Origin: Pseudomonas sp. H1h
GTDB lineage: Bacteria > Pseudomonadota > Gammaproteobacteria > Pseudomonadales > Pseudomonadaceae
Length of the DNA stretch: 64,000 bases
Assembly (NCBI RefSeq): GCF_000633255.1
Contig: NZ_AYMJ01000026.1
Span: 1-64,000 of the forward strand
Direction: 5' to 3'
Shown here: positions 53,237 through 61,785 of the stretch, piece after piece
Layout: each line of letters begins with the position of its first letter
How positions within the stretch are numbered: position 1 is the stretch's first letter
The notes under the pieces: model-generated
Told to the model about the DNA's origin: nothing
The model's input: only the letters and a program-made list of their open reading frames with translations
Database searches by the model: none
Program-made: the position numbers and the translations under genes

Positions 53237-54187
53237 ATGTATGACGCCCTCGGAAACCTGTCGCTCGACCTGTTGCGCGCCTTCGAGGCGGCGGCGCGCC
53301 ATCGCAGTTTTACTGCGGCGGCGGTAGAACTGGGCACCACGCAACCGGCCATCAGCCAACAGATCAAGCGTCTGGAAGAGCAATTGGGCGCGCGGCTGTT
53401 CGACCGGATCTACCGGGGCATTGAACTGACCGACGGCGGGACAATTCTGTTCGAGCAGGTTCAGCTCGGTTTGCAGAATATCGATGCAGGATTGAGCGCA
53501 ATCAGCACACAACAACAGCATGAGGTATTGCAGGTCGCCACCGACTTCGCCTTTGCCGCGTATTGGCTGATGCCGCGCCTGCACCGCTTTCATGAAGCCA
53601 ATCCGCAGGTCGATGTCAGCCTGGTGACCAGCGAGCGCAACCACAACATGCTGCGCACCGACATCGATGTTGCGGTGCTGTTTGGCGACGGACGCTTCAA
53701 ACAGGGCGAAAGCCATTGGCTGTTCAGTGAGGAAGTGTTTCCAGTGTGCAGCCCGCAATTGCTCAAGAACCGGCCCCTGCCCCTGCCCGCCCAGGCGTTG
53801 CTGGAATTTCCGCTGCTGCACCTGCGCGGTGAAAACAGCAGCAACTGGTTCGACTGGAGCGGACTGTTTCGCGAACTGGGCATCACTACCCCGCCGGCAC
53901 CGGGGCAATTGCGTTTCGACAATTACACGCTGCTGATTCAAGCAGCGATTGGCGGTCAGGGCGTCGCCATCGGCTGGCGTCACCTTGTGGATAACTTGCT
54001 GACTCAGGGGTTGCTGTGCCGGCCCATCGCCGAGACCACTCTGTCGCGTCTGGGTTATTACGTGGTGCTGCCGCAACGCAAACGCCGTGGTGCGTTGATT
54101 CAACAGTTTGTCGACTGGTTGATGGCCGAGCAGGCCAGCAGCGCCGAATCCCTGACAAGCGTGGCGTTGCCTTCGATTGCGATTTGA
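53237..54187 (+). CDS. LysR-family regulator of choline-sulfate use
   Basis: A 316-residue LysR-type regulator. The N-terminal helix-turn-helix (about 8-66) reads FEAAARHRSFTAAAVELGTT and QPAISQQIKRLEEQLGARLF; the C-terminal periplasmic-binding-like domain senses the inducer. It is divergent from betC, as in P. aeruginosa, so control of betC-choX is likely. Ligand not visible. An exact DnaA box lies within it (53986-53994). Confidence 0.88.
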   Translation: MYDALGNLSLDLLRAFEAAARHRSFTAAAVELGTTQPAISQQIKRLEEQLGARLFDRIYRGIELTDGGTILFEQVQLGLQNIDAGLSAISTQQQHEVLQVATDFAFAAYWLMPRLHRFHEANPQVDVSLVTSERNHNMLRTDIDVAVLFGDGRFKQGESHWLFSEEVFPVCSPQLLKNRPLPLPAQALLEFPLLHLRGENSSNWFDWSGLFRELGITTPPAPGQLRFDNYTLLIQAAIGGQGVAIGWRHLVDNLLTQGLLCRPIAETTLSRLGYYVVLPQRKRRGALIQQFVDWLMAEQASSAESLTSVALPSIAI

Positions 54188-54195
54188 TTGGCTTT

Positions 54196-54861
54196 TTACG
54201 TACCCGAGGCGGCGACAAAATTCACATGCTGCCCCACATGCAGATTCAGCCGCAGCTCATCGGCAATCCCCACCGCGACCCGGTTCAACCGTTCCAGCGG
54301 CTCTGCCAGCCCCGGCTCGAGATTGCCGCCGACCTGGCTGAAATGCTCAATGGTCAGCCCCGCTACACCATGGGGCGCGTTCACCAGTGTCCATTGCAGT
54401 GGGCTGCTTTGCAGGGCTTCGTGGATTTCTTCGGCGGCGTGGCGTTGCAGCCCGTCGTCCAGATCCGGTTCATCGAGGACGGCAAAATTCCCCACCAGAA
54501 ACAGCCGTGGCACGTTGGCCGCCTGTAAGCCGTCGACCAACGCATCGACCGCCAGCACCTGTTCCACCGGTCCGAGCACCACGGAGCGCTCCACATGGTC
54601 GCTGCTGAACGGCAAGCCCGGCGCGTCCAGCAGGCAAATCACCGCCGAGCTTCCCGCGACGCTTTGCTTGACCCGCTCGGCGTCGAACAGATCGCCGCTT
54701 TTGGTACGCAGGCCGGGACGTGGCGCGAGCACGTTCAAATCGTCGAGAATCGCGATGACTTCGTGCTGCCTGCGCAGCAATTCAGCCATCAACGCGCCGC
54801 CGAGGCTGGCCATGGCACCATACAGCACCACTTTCACCGTCGGGGTTTCGGCATTTTTCAT
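54196..54861 (-). CDS. NAD(P)-binding NmrA-like protein
   Basis: A 221-residue protein with an N-terminal Rossmann fold (KVVLYGAMASLGGALMAELL, residues about 9-28) like NmrA/atypical short-chain dehydrogenases. No catalytic YxxxK motif was seen, so it may be a sensor rather than an enzyme. The ATG at 54859-54861 is preferred because it begins just before the fold and has AGGAG upstream. It is convergent with the LysR gene and divergent from the dioxygenase-like gene. Confidence 0.8.
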   Translation of the reverse strand: MKNAETPTVKVVLYGAMASLGGALMAELLRRQHEVIAILDDLNVLAPRPGLRTKSGDLFDAERVKQSVAGSSAVICLLDAPGLPFSSDHVERSVVLGPVEQVLAVDALVDGLQAANVPRLFLVGNFAVLDEPDLDDGLQRHAAEEIHEALQSSPLQWTLVNAPHGVAGLTIEHFSQVGGNLEPGLAEPLERLNRVAVGIADELRLNLHVGQHVNFVAASGT

Positions 54862-54941
54862 GGCTGAGCTCCTGTTCCTGTCATATGGCGTGTGACCCAC
54901 AGGAAACGGCGAGGGTTCGAATCGATTCAGAGGCTTGCAAC

Positions 54942-55268
54942 ATGCACACGATCAAGGGCTACCACGCCCATATCTATTACGACGCCAGCACCATCGCCCA
55001 GGCCCGGGCCCTGTGCGAACAGGCCGCGCAGACATTTGCCTTGAAGATGGGCCGGATGCACGAACGCCCGGTCGGCCCGCACCCGGACTGGAGCTGCCAA
55101 CTGGCCTTCGGCCCGGAGCTGATTGGCGAGGTGCTGCCGTGGCTGGCGCTCAATCGCAAGGGACTGGTGGTGTTCCTGCACCCGGACACTGGCGATGATT
55201 TGCTCGACCACACCGAGCATGCGATCTGGATGGGCGCGATACGCCCGCTGGAGCTGTCTGTTTTTTGA
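54942..55268 (+). CDS. DOPA 4,5-dioxygenase-like protein
   Basis: A 108-residue protein of the small DOPA 4,5-dioxygenase family. Conserved His clusters appear at YHAHIYYD (residues 7-14), ERPVGPHPDW and FLHPDTGDDLLDHTEH, which are likely iron ligands. In plants and fungi such enzymes cleave L-DOPA; the bacterial substrate is unknown. The ATG at 54942 begins the conserved region. Confidence 0.85.
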   Translation: MHTIKGYHAHIYYDASTIAQARALCEQAAQTFALKMGRMHERPVGPHPDWSCQLAFGPELIGEVLPWLALNRKGLVVFLHPDTGDDLLDHTEHAIWMGAIRPLELSVF

Positions 55269-55284
55269 TCAGGCTTTTGTAAAC

Positions 55285-55686
55285 CTACAGGGTTTCTTGC
55301 GGTTCACCCGGCAGATGCTCGTCCAGGTGCAGCCACGGCAGTTGGCTGTCGGTCCAGATATGCCGCTCGGCCGCTGCGTGCTCCGGGTGATCCAGCGTGG
55401 CGATGGTCACATCGATGCTCTCGGGGCTGAGCAGGGTCACCAGCGCCAGCTGCGCGCCGCACTGCGCACAGAAGTAACGCGCGCAGCTGCTCGACGAGTC
55501 ATAACGCGAAGGCGTGCCGGCCAGCCAGTGGAAGCTGGCCGCTGGCAGCGTGATCCACGTGGTGACGATGCCACCGCTGACCTTGCGGCAGATCGAACAA
55601 TGGCAGTGGGCGATGTCACGTAAAGTCCCGCTGAACTGATAGCGAATGTGTCCGCAGTGGCAGCCACCGTTGTGCAATACACCCAT
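55285..55686 (-). CDS. GFA-family protein (glutathione-dependent formaldehyde-activating enzyme type)
   Basis: A 133-residue GFA-fold protein. Zinc-binding cysteine motifs are CHCG (residues 10-13), CHCSIC and CAQCG. Some members conjugate formaldehyde and glutathione; most have unknown roles, so no specific activity is assigned. Convergent with the dioxygenase-like gene, 16 bases away. Confidence 0.85.
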   Translation of the reverse strand: MGVLHNGGCHCGHIRYQFSGTLRDIAHCHCSICRKVSGGIVTTWITLPAASFHWLAGTPSRYDSSSSCARYFCAQCGAQLALVTLLSPESIDVTIATLDHPEHAAAERHIWTDSQLPWLHLDEHLPGEPQETL

Positions 55687-55867
55687 GTCCGCGCCCTCCC
55701 GTCCCCGAATTGATTGACTCTAGCCGCATCCGACGGCCGGTTGACCATTCGCCCCACGCTTTCTTCAGCGAAAGGTAGCTGAAAGGTTGCCCGATTAGGA
55801 TCGCCGCCACTACCGGCAACAGACCGGTTGGCCGATGCGTGTGATCGCTCGCACGACAGGCCCAATT

Positions 55868-55880
55868 AACAACAACAATG
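55868..55880 (+). promoter_or_regulatory. Crc/Hfq-like A-rich motif
   Basis: AACAACAACAATG repeats the AAN unit bound by Hfq with Crc in Pseudomonas catabolite repression. It overlaps the ATG of a 26-codon reading frame in the leader of the CitMHS transporter gene. Such motifs normally lie at the start codon of the repressed gene. Confidence 0.55.
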
Positions 55881-55958
55881 GTGATTCTGATGTCCTCTGT
55901 AACCCGCCTCCTCGCTCCAACTCCGCCCGTACGCCTCGTGCTTCCCGTTCTGCGCTGA
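55878..55958 (+). CDS. possible leader peptide upstream of the CitMHS gene
   Basis: A 26-codon frame begins at the ATG overlapping the Crc/Hfq-like motif and reads MVILMSSVTRLLAPTPPVRL then VLPVLR before TGA. It ends 51 bases before the transporter start. No good Shine-Dalgarno precedes it. It may be a translated leader that couples Crc control to the transporter, or an accidental frame. The rest of the 55687-56009 gap shows no other clear element. Confidence 0.35.
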   Translation: MVILMSSVTRLLAPTPPVRLVLPVLR

Positions 55959-56009
55959 TCCCGTCCGATCCGCTCACTTCACTCGCCGCGCTACGCCTGG
56001 AGTATTCCC

Positions 56010-57317
56010 ATGCTGACTTTCCTTGGCTTTGCCATGGTCATCACGTTCATGTTCCTGATCATGACCAAGCGCCTGTCTGCGCTGATCGCCCTGATCATCA
56101 TCCCGATTCTGTTCGCCCTGTTCGGTGGCTTTGCACCGAAGATCGGCCCGATGATGCTCGAAGGCATCACCAAGCTCGCGCCGACCGGCGTGATGCTGAT
56201 GTTCGCCATTCTGTACTTCGCCCTGATGATCGACTCCGGCCTGTTCGACCCGGCCGTGCGCAAAATCCTCAAACTGGTCAAGGGCGACCCGTTGAAAGTT
56301 TCGGTCGGTACCGCCGTGCTGGCGCTCGTCGTTTCCCTGGATGGTGACGGCGCGACCACTTACATGATCTGCGTGGCCGCCATGCTGCCGCTGTACAGCC
56401 GCATCGGCATGAGCCCGCGAATCATGGCCGGTCTGATCATCCTCGCCGGTGGCGTGATGAACATGACCCCATGGGGCGGCCCGACCGCCCGTGCCGCGAG
56501 TGCGCTGCATGTCGATCCGTCGGACATCTTCGTGCCGATGATCCCGGCGATGGCCGCCGGTGTGGTGGCGATCCTGATCATTGCCTACTTCTACGGCAAA
56601 CGTGAACGTGCGCGTCTGGGTGAACTGCACCTGATCGGCGATGAGATCGACCACAGCGAAATCAGCGTGTCGCAGTTCCCGGATGCCCGTCGTCCGAAGC
56701 TGATCTGGTTCAACGGCCTGCTGACCCTGGCGCTGATGTGCACCCTGATCGCCGGCCTGCTGCCACTGCCGGTGCTGTTCATGGTGGCGTTCAGCATCGC
56801 GATGATCGTCAACTACCCGTGCCTGCAAATGCAGAAGGACCGCGTTGCGGCCCACGCCGGCAGCGTGCTGTCGGTGGTCAGTCTGATCTTCGCTGCGGGC
56901 ATCTTCACCGGTATCCTGTCCGGAACCGGCATGGTCGACGCCATGTCGAAAAGTCTGCTGGCGGTGATTCCGGACTTCCTCGGCCCGTACCTGGCGGTCA
57001 TCACGGCGCTGGTGAGCATGCCGTTCACCTTCTTCATGTCGAACGACGCGTTCTACTACGGCGTGTTGCCGGTGCTCTCCGAAGCGGCCAGCCATTACGG
57101 CATCACCGCGGTGGAAATGGCCCGTGCCTCGATCGTCGGTCAGCCCGTCCACCTGCTGAGTCCACTGGTTCCGTCGACTTACCTGCTGGTGGCGTTGGCC
57201 GGTATCGAATTCGGTGATCACCAGCGTTTCACCCTGAAGTGGGCAGTGCTGGTCTGCCTGTGCATACTGGTGGCCGCCTTGCTGCTGGGGACTTTCCCGC
57301 TGTTCAGCACGTTGTAA
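56010..57317 (+). CDS. CitMHS-family citrate:cation transporter
   Basis: A 435-residue inner-membrane symporter with about 11-12 hydrophobic segments, starting MLTFLGFAMVITFMFLIMT. It carries the family pattern SLDGDGATTYMICVAAMLPL and NMTPWGGPTARAASAL. Family members import metal-citrate complexes or citrate with protons. The ATG at 56010 has CTGGAG nine bases upstream. Its long leader holds a Crc/Hfq-like motif, which suits a gene for a secondary carbon source. Confidence 0.92.
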   Translation: MLTFLGFAMVITFMFLIMTKRLSALIALIIIPILFALFGGFAPKIGPMMLEGITKLAPTGVMLMFAILYFALMIDSGLFDPAVRKILKLVKGDPLKVSVGTAVLALVVSLDGDGATTYMICVAAMLPLYSRIGMSPRIMAGLIILAGGVMNMTPWGGPTARAASALHVDPSDIFVPMIPAMAAGVVAILIIAYFYGKRERARLGELHLIGDEIDHSEISVSQFPDARRPKLIWFNGLLTLALMCTLIAGLLPLPVLFMVAFSIAMIVNYPCLQMQKDRVAAHAGSVLSVVSLIFAAGIFTGILSGTGMVDAMSKSLLAVIPDFLGPYLAVITALVSMPFTFFMSNDAFYYGVLPVLSEAASHYGITAVEMARASIVGQPVHLLSPLVPSTYLLVALAGIEFGDHQRFTLKWAVLVCLCILVAALLLGTFPLFSTL

Positions 57318-57330
57318 CGGCATTAACTCA

Positions 57331-57364
57331 CCCTGACGCCAGCTGCTTGCTGGCGTCAGGGTTT
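57331..57364 (+). terminator. stem-loop after the CitMHS gene
   Basis: CCCTGACGCCAG (57331-57342) pairs with CTGGCGTCAGGG (57350-57361), a perfect 12-bp stem with a seven-base loop and only TTT after it. Likely terminator of moderate strength. Confidence 0.7.
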
Positions 57365-57387
57365 AACACTCGCTCAAAGGAATACAC

Positions 57388-58155
57388 ATGGATTGGCTGA
57401 CCAACCCCGAAATCTGGGTTGCCTTCTTTACCCTGACCGCCCTGGAAATCGTTCTGGGCATCGATAACATCATCATGATTTCGATCCTGGTCAGCCGCAT
57501 GCCCAAGCATATGCAGCAGCGCACGCGGATCTTCGGGCTTGGTCTGGCGATGATCACGCGAATCCTGTTGCTGCTGTCGATCACCTGGGTCATGCGCCTG
57601 ACGGCCGACCTGTTCGTGGTGTTCGGCCAGGGCATTTCCGGTCGCGACCTGATCCTGTTCTTCGGTGGCCTGTTCCTGTTGTGGAAGAGCTCGCAGGAGA
57701 TGTACCACGCGCTGGAAGGCGAAGACGAAAGTGGCGACGAGCCTTCGGGCAAGGGCGGCAACTTCCTCTACACCATCATCCAGATCGCGATCATCGACAT
57801 CGTGTTCTCGCTGGACTCGGTGATCACCGCTGTCGGCATGGTGTCCCACGTGCCGGTAATGGTGGCGGCGATCGTCGTCGCGGTGCTGGTGATGATGCTG
57901 GCCTCGGGCAAGATCAGCGAATTCATCGACAAGCACCCGTCGCTGAAGATGCTGGCGCTGTCGTTCCTGCTGGTGGTCGGTACCGTGCTGATTGCCGAGT
58001 CGTTCGACGTGCATGTACCGAAGGGTTACGTCTACTTCGCCATGGCGTTCTCACTGGCGGTGGAAGCGATCAACATCAAGATGCGCACCGCGATCGCCAA
58101 GAAGAAAAAACAGCAAGACCCGGTGAAGCTGCGCAAGGACATCCCGGGGCAGTAA
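57388..58155 (+). CDS. TerC-family integral membrane protein
   Basis: A 255-residue membrane protein with about seven hydrophobic segments. The family motif TALEIVLGIDNIIMISIL near the N-terminus, with its intramembrane Glu and Asp, and IIDIVFSLDSVITAVGM match TerC/Alx proteins. Members are linked to manganese export or metal loading of secreted proteins and to tellurite resistance. It is probably its own unit; no pH-responsive riboswitch was recognised upstream. Confidence 0.9.
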   Translation: MDWLTNPEIWVAFFTLTALEIVLGIDNIIMISILVSRMPKHMQQRTRIFGLGLAMITRILLLLSITWVMRLTADLFVVFGQGISGRDLILFFGGLFLLWKSSQEMYHALEGEDESGDEPSGKGGNFLYTIIQIAIIDIVFSLDSVITAVGMVSHVPVMVAAIVVAVLVMMLASGKISEFIDKHPSLKMLALSFLLVVGTVLIAESFDVHVPKGYVYFAMAFSLAVEAINIKMRTAIAKKKKQQDPVKLRKDIPGQ

Positions 58156-58175
58156 TCCGGTAATCCGCAACACCC

Positions 58176-58268
58176 TTGTGGGAGCGGGCTTGCTCGCGAA
58201 GACGCGGGATCAGTCGACGATGAGGTTGACTGACCCACCGCTTTCGCGAGCAAGCCCGCTCCCACATT
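58176..58268. repeat. REP inverted pair (REPIN) after the TerC gene
   Basis: A plus copy (TGTGGGAGCGGGCTTGCTCG from 58177) and an exact opposing copy ending TCCCACA (58243-58266) flank a 40-base spacer that is itself partly self-complementary. This is the most complete REPIN in the window. From 58269 to 58471 no clear element was found. Confidence 0.92.
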
Positions 58269-58471
58269 GTTTTGTGGTGTTGCCGGATCGGGTTCATTCC
58301 GGGTGTTCGGCTGAAGTGTTTTTCATGACGCTTTTGTTTCAATCCACTGTTTAGCTGTGCAATGCTGGCGCCCAGACCGTTAGCCAACTACAGCTTAAGT
58401 ATCAAAAACGTAGAAACCGCGCGGTACCGTCAACTTGCTCCTCTGGGGCGCTGCAACTACAGGGGGTCTGC

Positions 58472-60130
58472 ATGCTCACCCTGCTCAATCTGCTTTCTGC
58501 CGTGGCCCTGCTGATCTGGGGCACGCACATCGTCCGAACCGGCATCCTGCGGGTGTACGGCACTAACCTGCGCCATGTGATTGGCCAGAATATGTCCAAA
58601 CGCTGGCTCGCGTTCGTGGCCGGTATCGTCGTGACCGCGATGGTCCAGAGCAGCAACGCCACCGCCATGCTCGTCACCTCCTTCGTCGGCCAGGGCTTGA
58701 TGGCGCTGACCCCGGCGCTGGCGACCATGCTCGGCGCCGACGTCGGTACTGCGCTGATGGCGCGGGTGCTGACGTTCGACCTGTCGTGGCTGTCGCCGCT
58801 GCTGATTTTTCTCGGGGTGATTTTCTTCCTGTCGCGCAAACAGACGCGGCTCGGCCAGATGGGCCGGGTGGCGATCGGTCTGGGGCTGATCATTCTCGCG
58901 CTGCAACTGATCGTCGAAGCCGCCGCACCGATCACCCACGCCCAAGGGGTGAAAGTCATCTTCGCCTCGCTGACCGGTGACATCCTGCTCGATGCCCTGG
59001 TGGGCGCGCTGTTCGCAATGATCTCGTACTCCAGCCTCGCCGCCGTGCTGCTGACCGCCACGCTGGCCGGCGCCAGTGTGATCAGCCTGCCGGTGGCGAT
59101 CGGTCTGGTGATTGGCGCCAACATCGGCAGCGGCGTGCTGGCGTTCATGAGCACCAGCATGCAGAACGCGGCCGGGCGGCAAGTGGCGTTGGGCAGCCTG
59201 CTGTACAAACTGATCGGCCTGCTGTTGATCATTCCGGTACTCGATCCGCCGGTGCACTGGATCGACAGCCTCGATTTCAGCCCGCAGGAAATGGTCATCG
59301 GCTTCCACCTGCTCTACAACACCGCGCGTTGCCTGATCCTGTTGCCGAGTGTCGGGCCGATGGCGCGGCTGTGTGCCTGGCTGCTGCCGGAGCGTCCGGA
59401 GGTCAATGGCACCGCCAAACCCCGGCATCTGGACCCGACAGCGCTGGTCACACCGAGTCTGGCACTGGCAAACGCCGCTCGCGAGACCCTGCGCATGGGC
59501 GACCTGATCGACAACATGCTCGATGCCACGCTCGATGTGCTGCGCGGCAAGCAGACATCGGTCACCCTCGAAATGCGCCGCATGACCGATGATGTCGAAG
59601 CACTGTACAGCGCGATCAAGCTGTATCTGGCGCAAATGCCGCGCGAGGATCTCGGCGAGCAGGACAGTCGGCGCTGGGCAGAGACCATTGAGCTGGCGAT
59701 CAACCTGAAACTGGCCAGCGACCTGATCGAACGCATGCTGCGCAAGGTGCAGCAGCAGAAAACCTCGCAACGGCGCTCGTTCTCCGAGGACGGCCTGGAG
59801 GAACTGGCCGGGCTGCATCAGCAACTGATCGCCAACCTGCGGCTGGGGCTGTCGGTGTTTCTCAGCGGCGACAAGGAAAGCGCCCGTCAGTTGCTGCGCG
59901 AAAAACGTCGCTTCCGCGCACAGGAACGCCGTTTGGCCCATGCCCATGTCAGCCGTTTGCAACGTAAGATCGTGCAGAGTCTGGAAACCAGTTCGCTGCA
60001 CCTTGAGCTGATTGCGGATATGAAGCGCTTGAATTCGCTGTTTTGCAGCAGTGCTTATGTGGTGCTGGAAACGGCGGATACCGGGGCGCTGGAAGCGGAT
60101 GATATTGCCGACATTACGCATTCGCCTTGA
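58472..60130 (+). CDS. Na+/phosphate cotransporter (NptA/PhoU-like type)
   Basis: A 552-residue inner-membrane protein. The N-terminal half (about 1-300) has two inverted repeats with the QSS motif (TAMVQSSNATAMLVTSFVGQ) typical of Na/Pi-cotransporter II proteins; the second repeat is YSSLAAVLLTATLAG. The C-terminal 230 residues form a PhoU-like helical domain. It may import or export phosphate; direction is not shown. Confidence 0.9.
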   Translation: MLTLLNLLSAVALLIWGTHIVRTGILRVYGTNLRHVIGQNMSKRWLAFVAGIVVTAMVQSSNATAMLVTSFVGQGLMALTPALATMLGADVGTALMARVLTFDLSWLSPLLIFLGVIFFLSRKQTRLGQMGRVAIGLGLIILALQLIVEAAAPITHAQGVKVIFASLTGDILLDALVGALFAMISYSSLAAVLLTATLAGASVISLPVAIGLVIGANIGSGVLAFMSTSMQNAAGRQVALGSLLYKLIGLLLIIPVLDPPVHWIDSLDFSPQEMVIGFHLLYNTARCLILLPSVGPMARLCAWLLPERPEVNGTAKPRHLDPTALVTPSLALANAARETLRMGDLIDNMLDATLDVLRGKQTSVTLEMRRMTDDVEALYSAIKLYLAQMPREDLGEQDSRRWAETIELAINLKLASDLIERMLRKVQQQKTSQRRSFSEDGLEELAGLHQQLIANLRLGLSVFLSGDKESARQLLREKRRFRAQERRLAHAHVSRLQRKIVQSLETSSLHLELIADMKRLNSLFCSSAYVVLETADTGALEADDIADITHSP

Positions 60131-60170
60131 ACGTCTGTGGCTGAGGTCAGTCAGTACCATTGATTCAGCC

Positions 60171-60248
60171 GCAAGATATTCGCGAGCAGGCTCGCTCCCA
60201 CAGGGACTGAATTTCGAGGTGGGAGCGAGCCTGCTCGCGAAAGCGGTC
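60171..60248. repeat. REP inverted pair (REPIN) before the M16 peptidase gene
   Basis: A minus copy (CGCGAGCAGGCTCGCTCCCAC, 60181-60201) and a plus copy (GTGGGAGCGAGCCTGCTCGCG, 60219-60239) are separated by 17 bases. Same family as the other four REP pairs. Confidence 0.92.
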
Positions 60249-60293
60249 TGAATAGCGACACGGATCTCCAAATCAGCCGTACGGAAGCCTGTT

Positions 60294-61682
60294 ATGCGTT
60301 GCCTGTTGTTCGCCTGTCTGTTGCTCGGTTCCCTGCCCGCCTTCGCCGTTGATCGATTTCAGGTCGAAGGCTATGCGCTGCCCAACGGTTTGCAGCTATT
60401 GCTCAAGCCCGGCACCGAACGCGGGCATGTGGCGATCCGCCTGGTGGTGGGCGTCGGCCTCGACGATTTCGACTGCGATGAAAAAGAGCTGCCGCACCTG
60501 CTCGAGCACCTGCTGTTCAGCGGTATCGATGCCACCGGCGAAGGCGGCCTTGAGGAGCGCATGCAGGCGTTGGGCGGCGAGTGGAACGCGTTCACCAGCA
60601 ACGCCGACACCACGTTCGTCATCGAAGCCCCGGCGAAGAACCAGCGCAAGGTCCTCGACCTGCTGCTCGGCCTGCTGACCCAGACCCGCATCGACGACAA
60701 TGCGATAAGCGCTGCCAAACGCGTGGTCGAGCGTGAGGACGGCGGCCATTACACGCGCCTGCAGCGCTTTCTCGACCGTCAGGATCTGGGTCACACCGCG
60801 AGCAACCAACTGGCGGTGGAGCTGGGCCTGAAATGCCCGCAACGGGCCGAGGTCGGTCACTTGACCCAGCAGCAACTGGAGAAGGTACGCAAGACCTGGT
60901 ACGCGCCGAACAACATGACCCTGATCGTCGTCGGCGAGCTCGACAAACTGCTGCCGGCCTATCTGGAACGCACCTGGGGTGCACTCGAAGCAGTCGACCC
61001 GGCCGAGCACCGTGAGCTGCCGGACATCCGCACCAGCGCGGCCCATGAACGCACCCTCACCCGTGGCTTCATCGGCGACAGCGCCAAGCTGCACTGGCTG
61101 GTGCCGGAGCCGATGCTCGACGATCAGTACGACGAGACTTTCGACATTCTCAAGGACTATCTCGACTGGGCGCTGTACCGACAGATTCGCCTGAACCACG
61201 GCTTGTCCTACGGGCCATGGGCCGAGCGCGAAGTGTTTGGCGGGGTCGGCTTCATGAGCCTCAATGCCGACGTGGATCGCGATGACCTTGCCGAAGCCAA
61301 GCAGGTGCTGGAAGACCTCAAGGCCGACCTGCTAAAAAACGGCCTCGACCCCGACACCTTCGCCCGGATCAAACAGGCCGCCATCGCCCATCAGGCCTGG
61401 GCGGTGCAAGGCAACAGCGCGATGGCCGATTACTACTGGAGCGCGCTGGGCGATTACGAAGATGGCCGCTTTGCCAACCCTGCCCGGGAGCTGCAAGGCG
61501 TGACGCTGGACACGGCGAACAAGGCCATGCGCGAGTTGCTGTTGCAGCCGGGGTATCTGCGGGTCGAGAAGCCGTTGCTCAGTGATGATGAGGTGTTGTG
61601 GCTGGTGGCGGGCGGATTGGGCGTCGTGCTGCTCATCCTGGTGGGTTGGCGCCTGCACCGCCGCAAGCCAGCCAAACACTGA
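60294..61682 (+). CDS. M16-family (insulinase-like) zinc peptidase, membrane-anchored
   Basis: A 462-residue exported protein. A signal peptide (about 1-19) precedes an M16 domain with the inverted zinc motif HLLEH (residues 68-72). The C-terminus adds a membrane helix (VAGGLGVVLLILVGWRL) and basic tail, unusual for the family, so the enzyme probably faces the periplasm from the inner membrane. Only one M16 catalytic and one inactive half are present, in normal order. Substrate unknown. Confidence 0.88.
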   Translation: MRCLLFACLLLGSLPAFAVDRFQVEGYALPNGLQLLLKPGTERGHVAIRLVVGVGLDDFDCDEKELPHLLEHLLFSGIDATGEGGLEERMQALGGEWNAFTSNADTTFVIEAPAKNQRKVLDLLLGLLTQTRIDDNAISAAKRVVEREDGGHYTRLQRFLDRQDLGHTASNQLAVELGLKCPQRAEVGHLTQQQLEKVRKTWYAPNNMTLIVVGELDKLLPAYLERTWGALEAVDPAEHRELPDIRTSAAHERTLTRGFIGDSAKLHWLVPEPMLDDQYDETFDILKDYLDWALYRQIRLNHGLSYGPWAEREVFGGVGFMSLNADVDRDDLAEAKQVLEDLKADLLKNGLDPDTFARIKQAAIAHQAWAVQGNSAMADYYWSALGDYEDGRFANPARELQGVTLDTANKAMRELLLQPGYLRVEKPLLSDDEVLWLVAGGLGVVLLILVGWRLHRRKPAKH

Positions 61683-61785
61683 ACCTGTGGAATCTGTGCT
61701 GACTTACTGACCGGGAGCCTCGCCACGTCGCCCGGCGGACGGTACTCTGTCGGGGTTTTTTCCTCTCCAGTCGTGAACCGTCCAC

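Noticed and set aside
58325..58350. Possible Pho box before the Na/Pi cotransporter
   Set aside because: The best heptamers match the CTGTCAT consensus at only four or five of seven positions, which is not above background.
58457..60271. A 604-codon minus-strand frame opposite the Na/Pi cotransporter
   Set aside because: Antisense shadow; it runs into a REP element at its 5' end and has no domain similarity.
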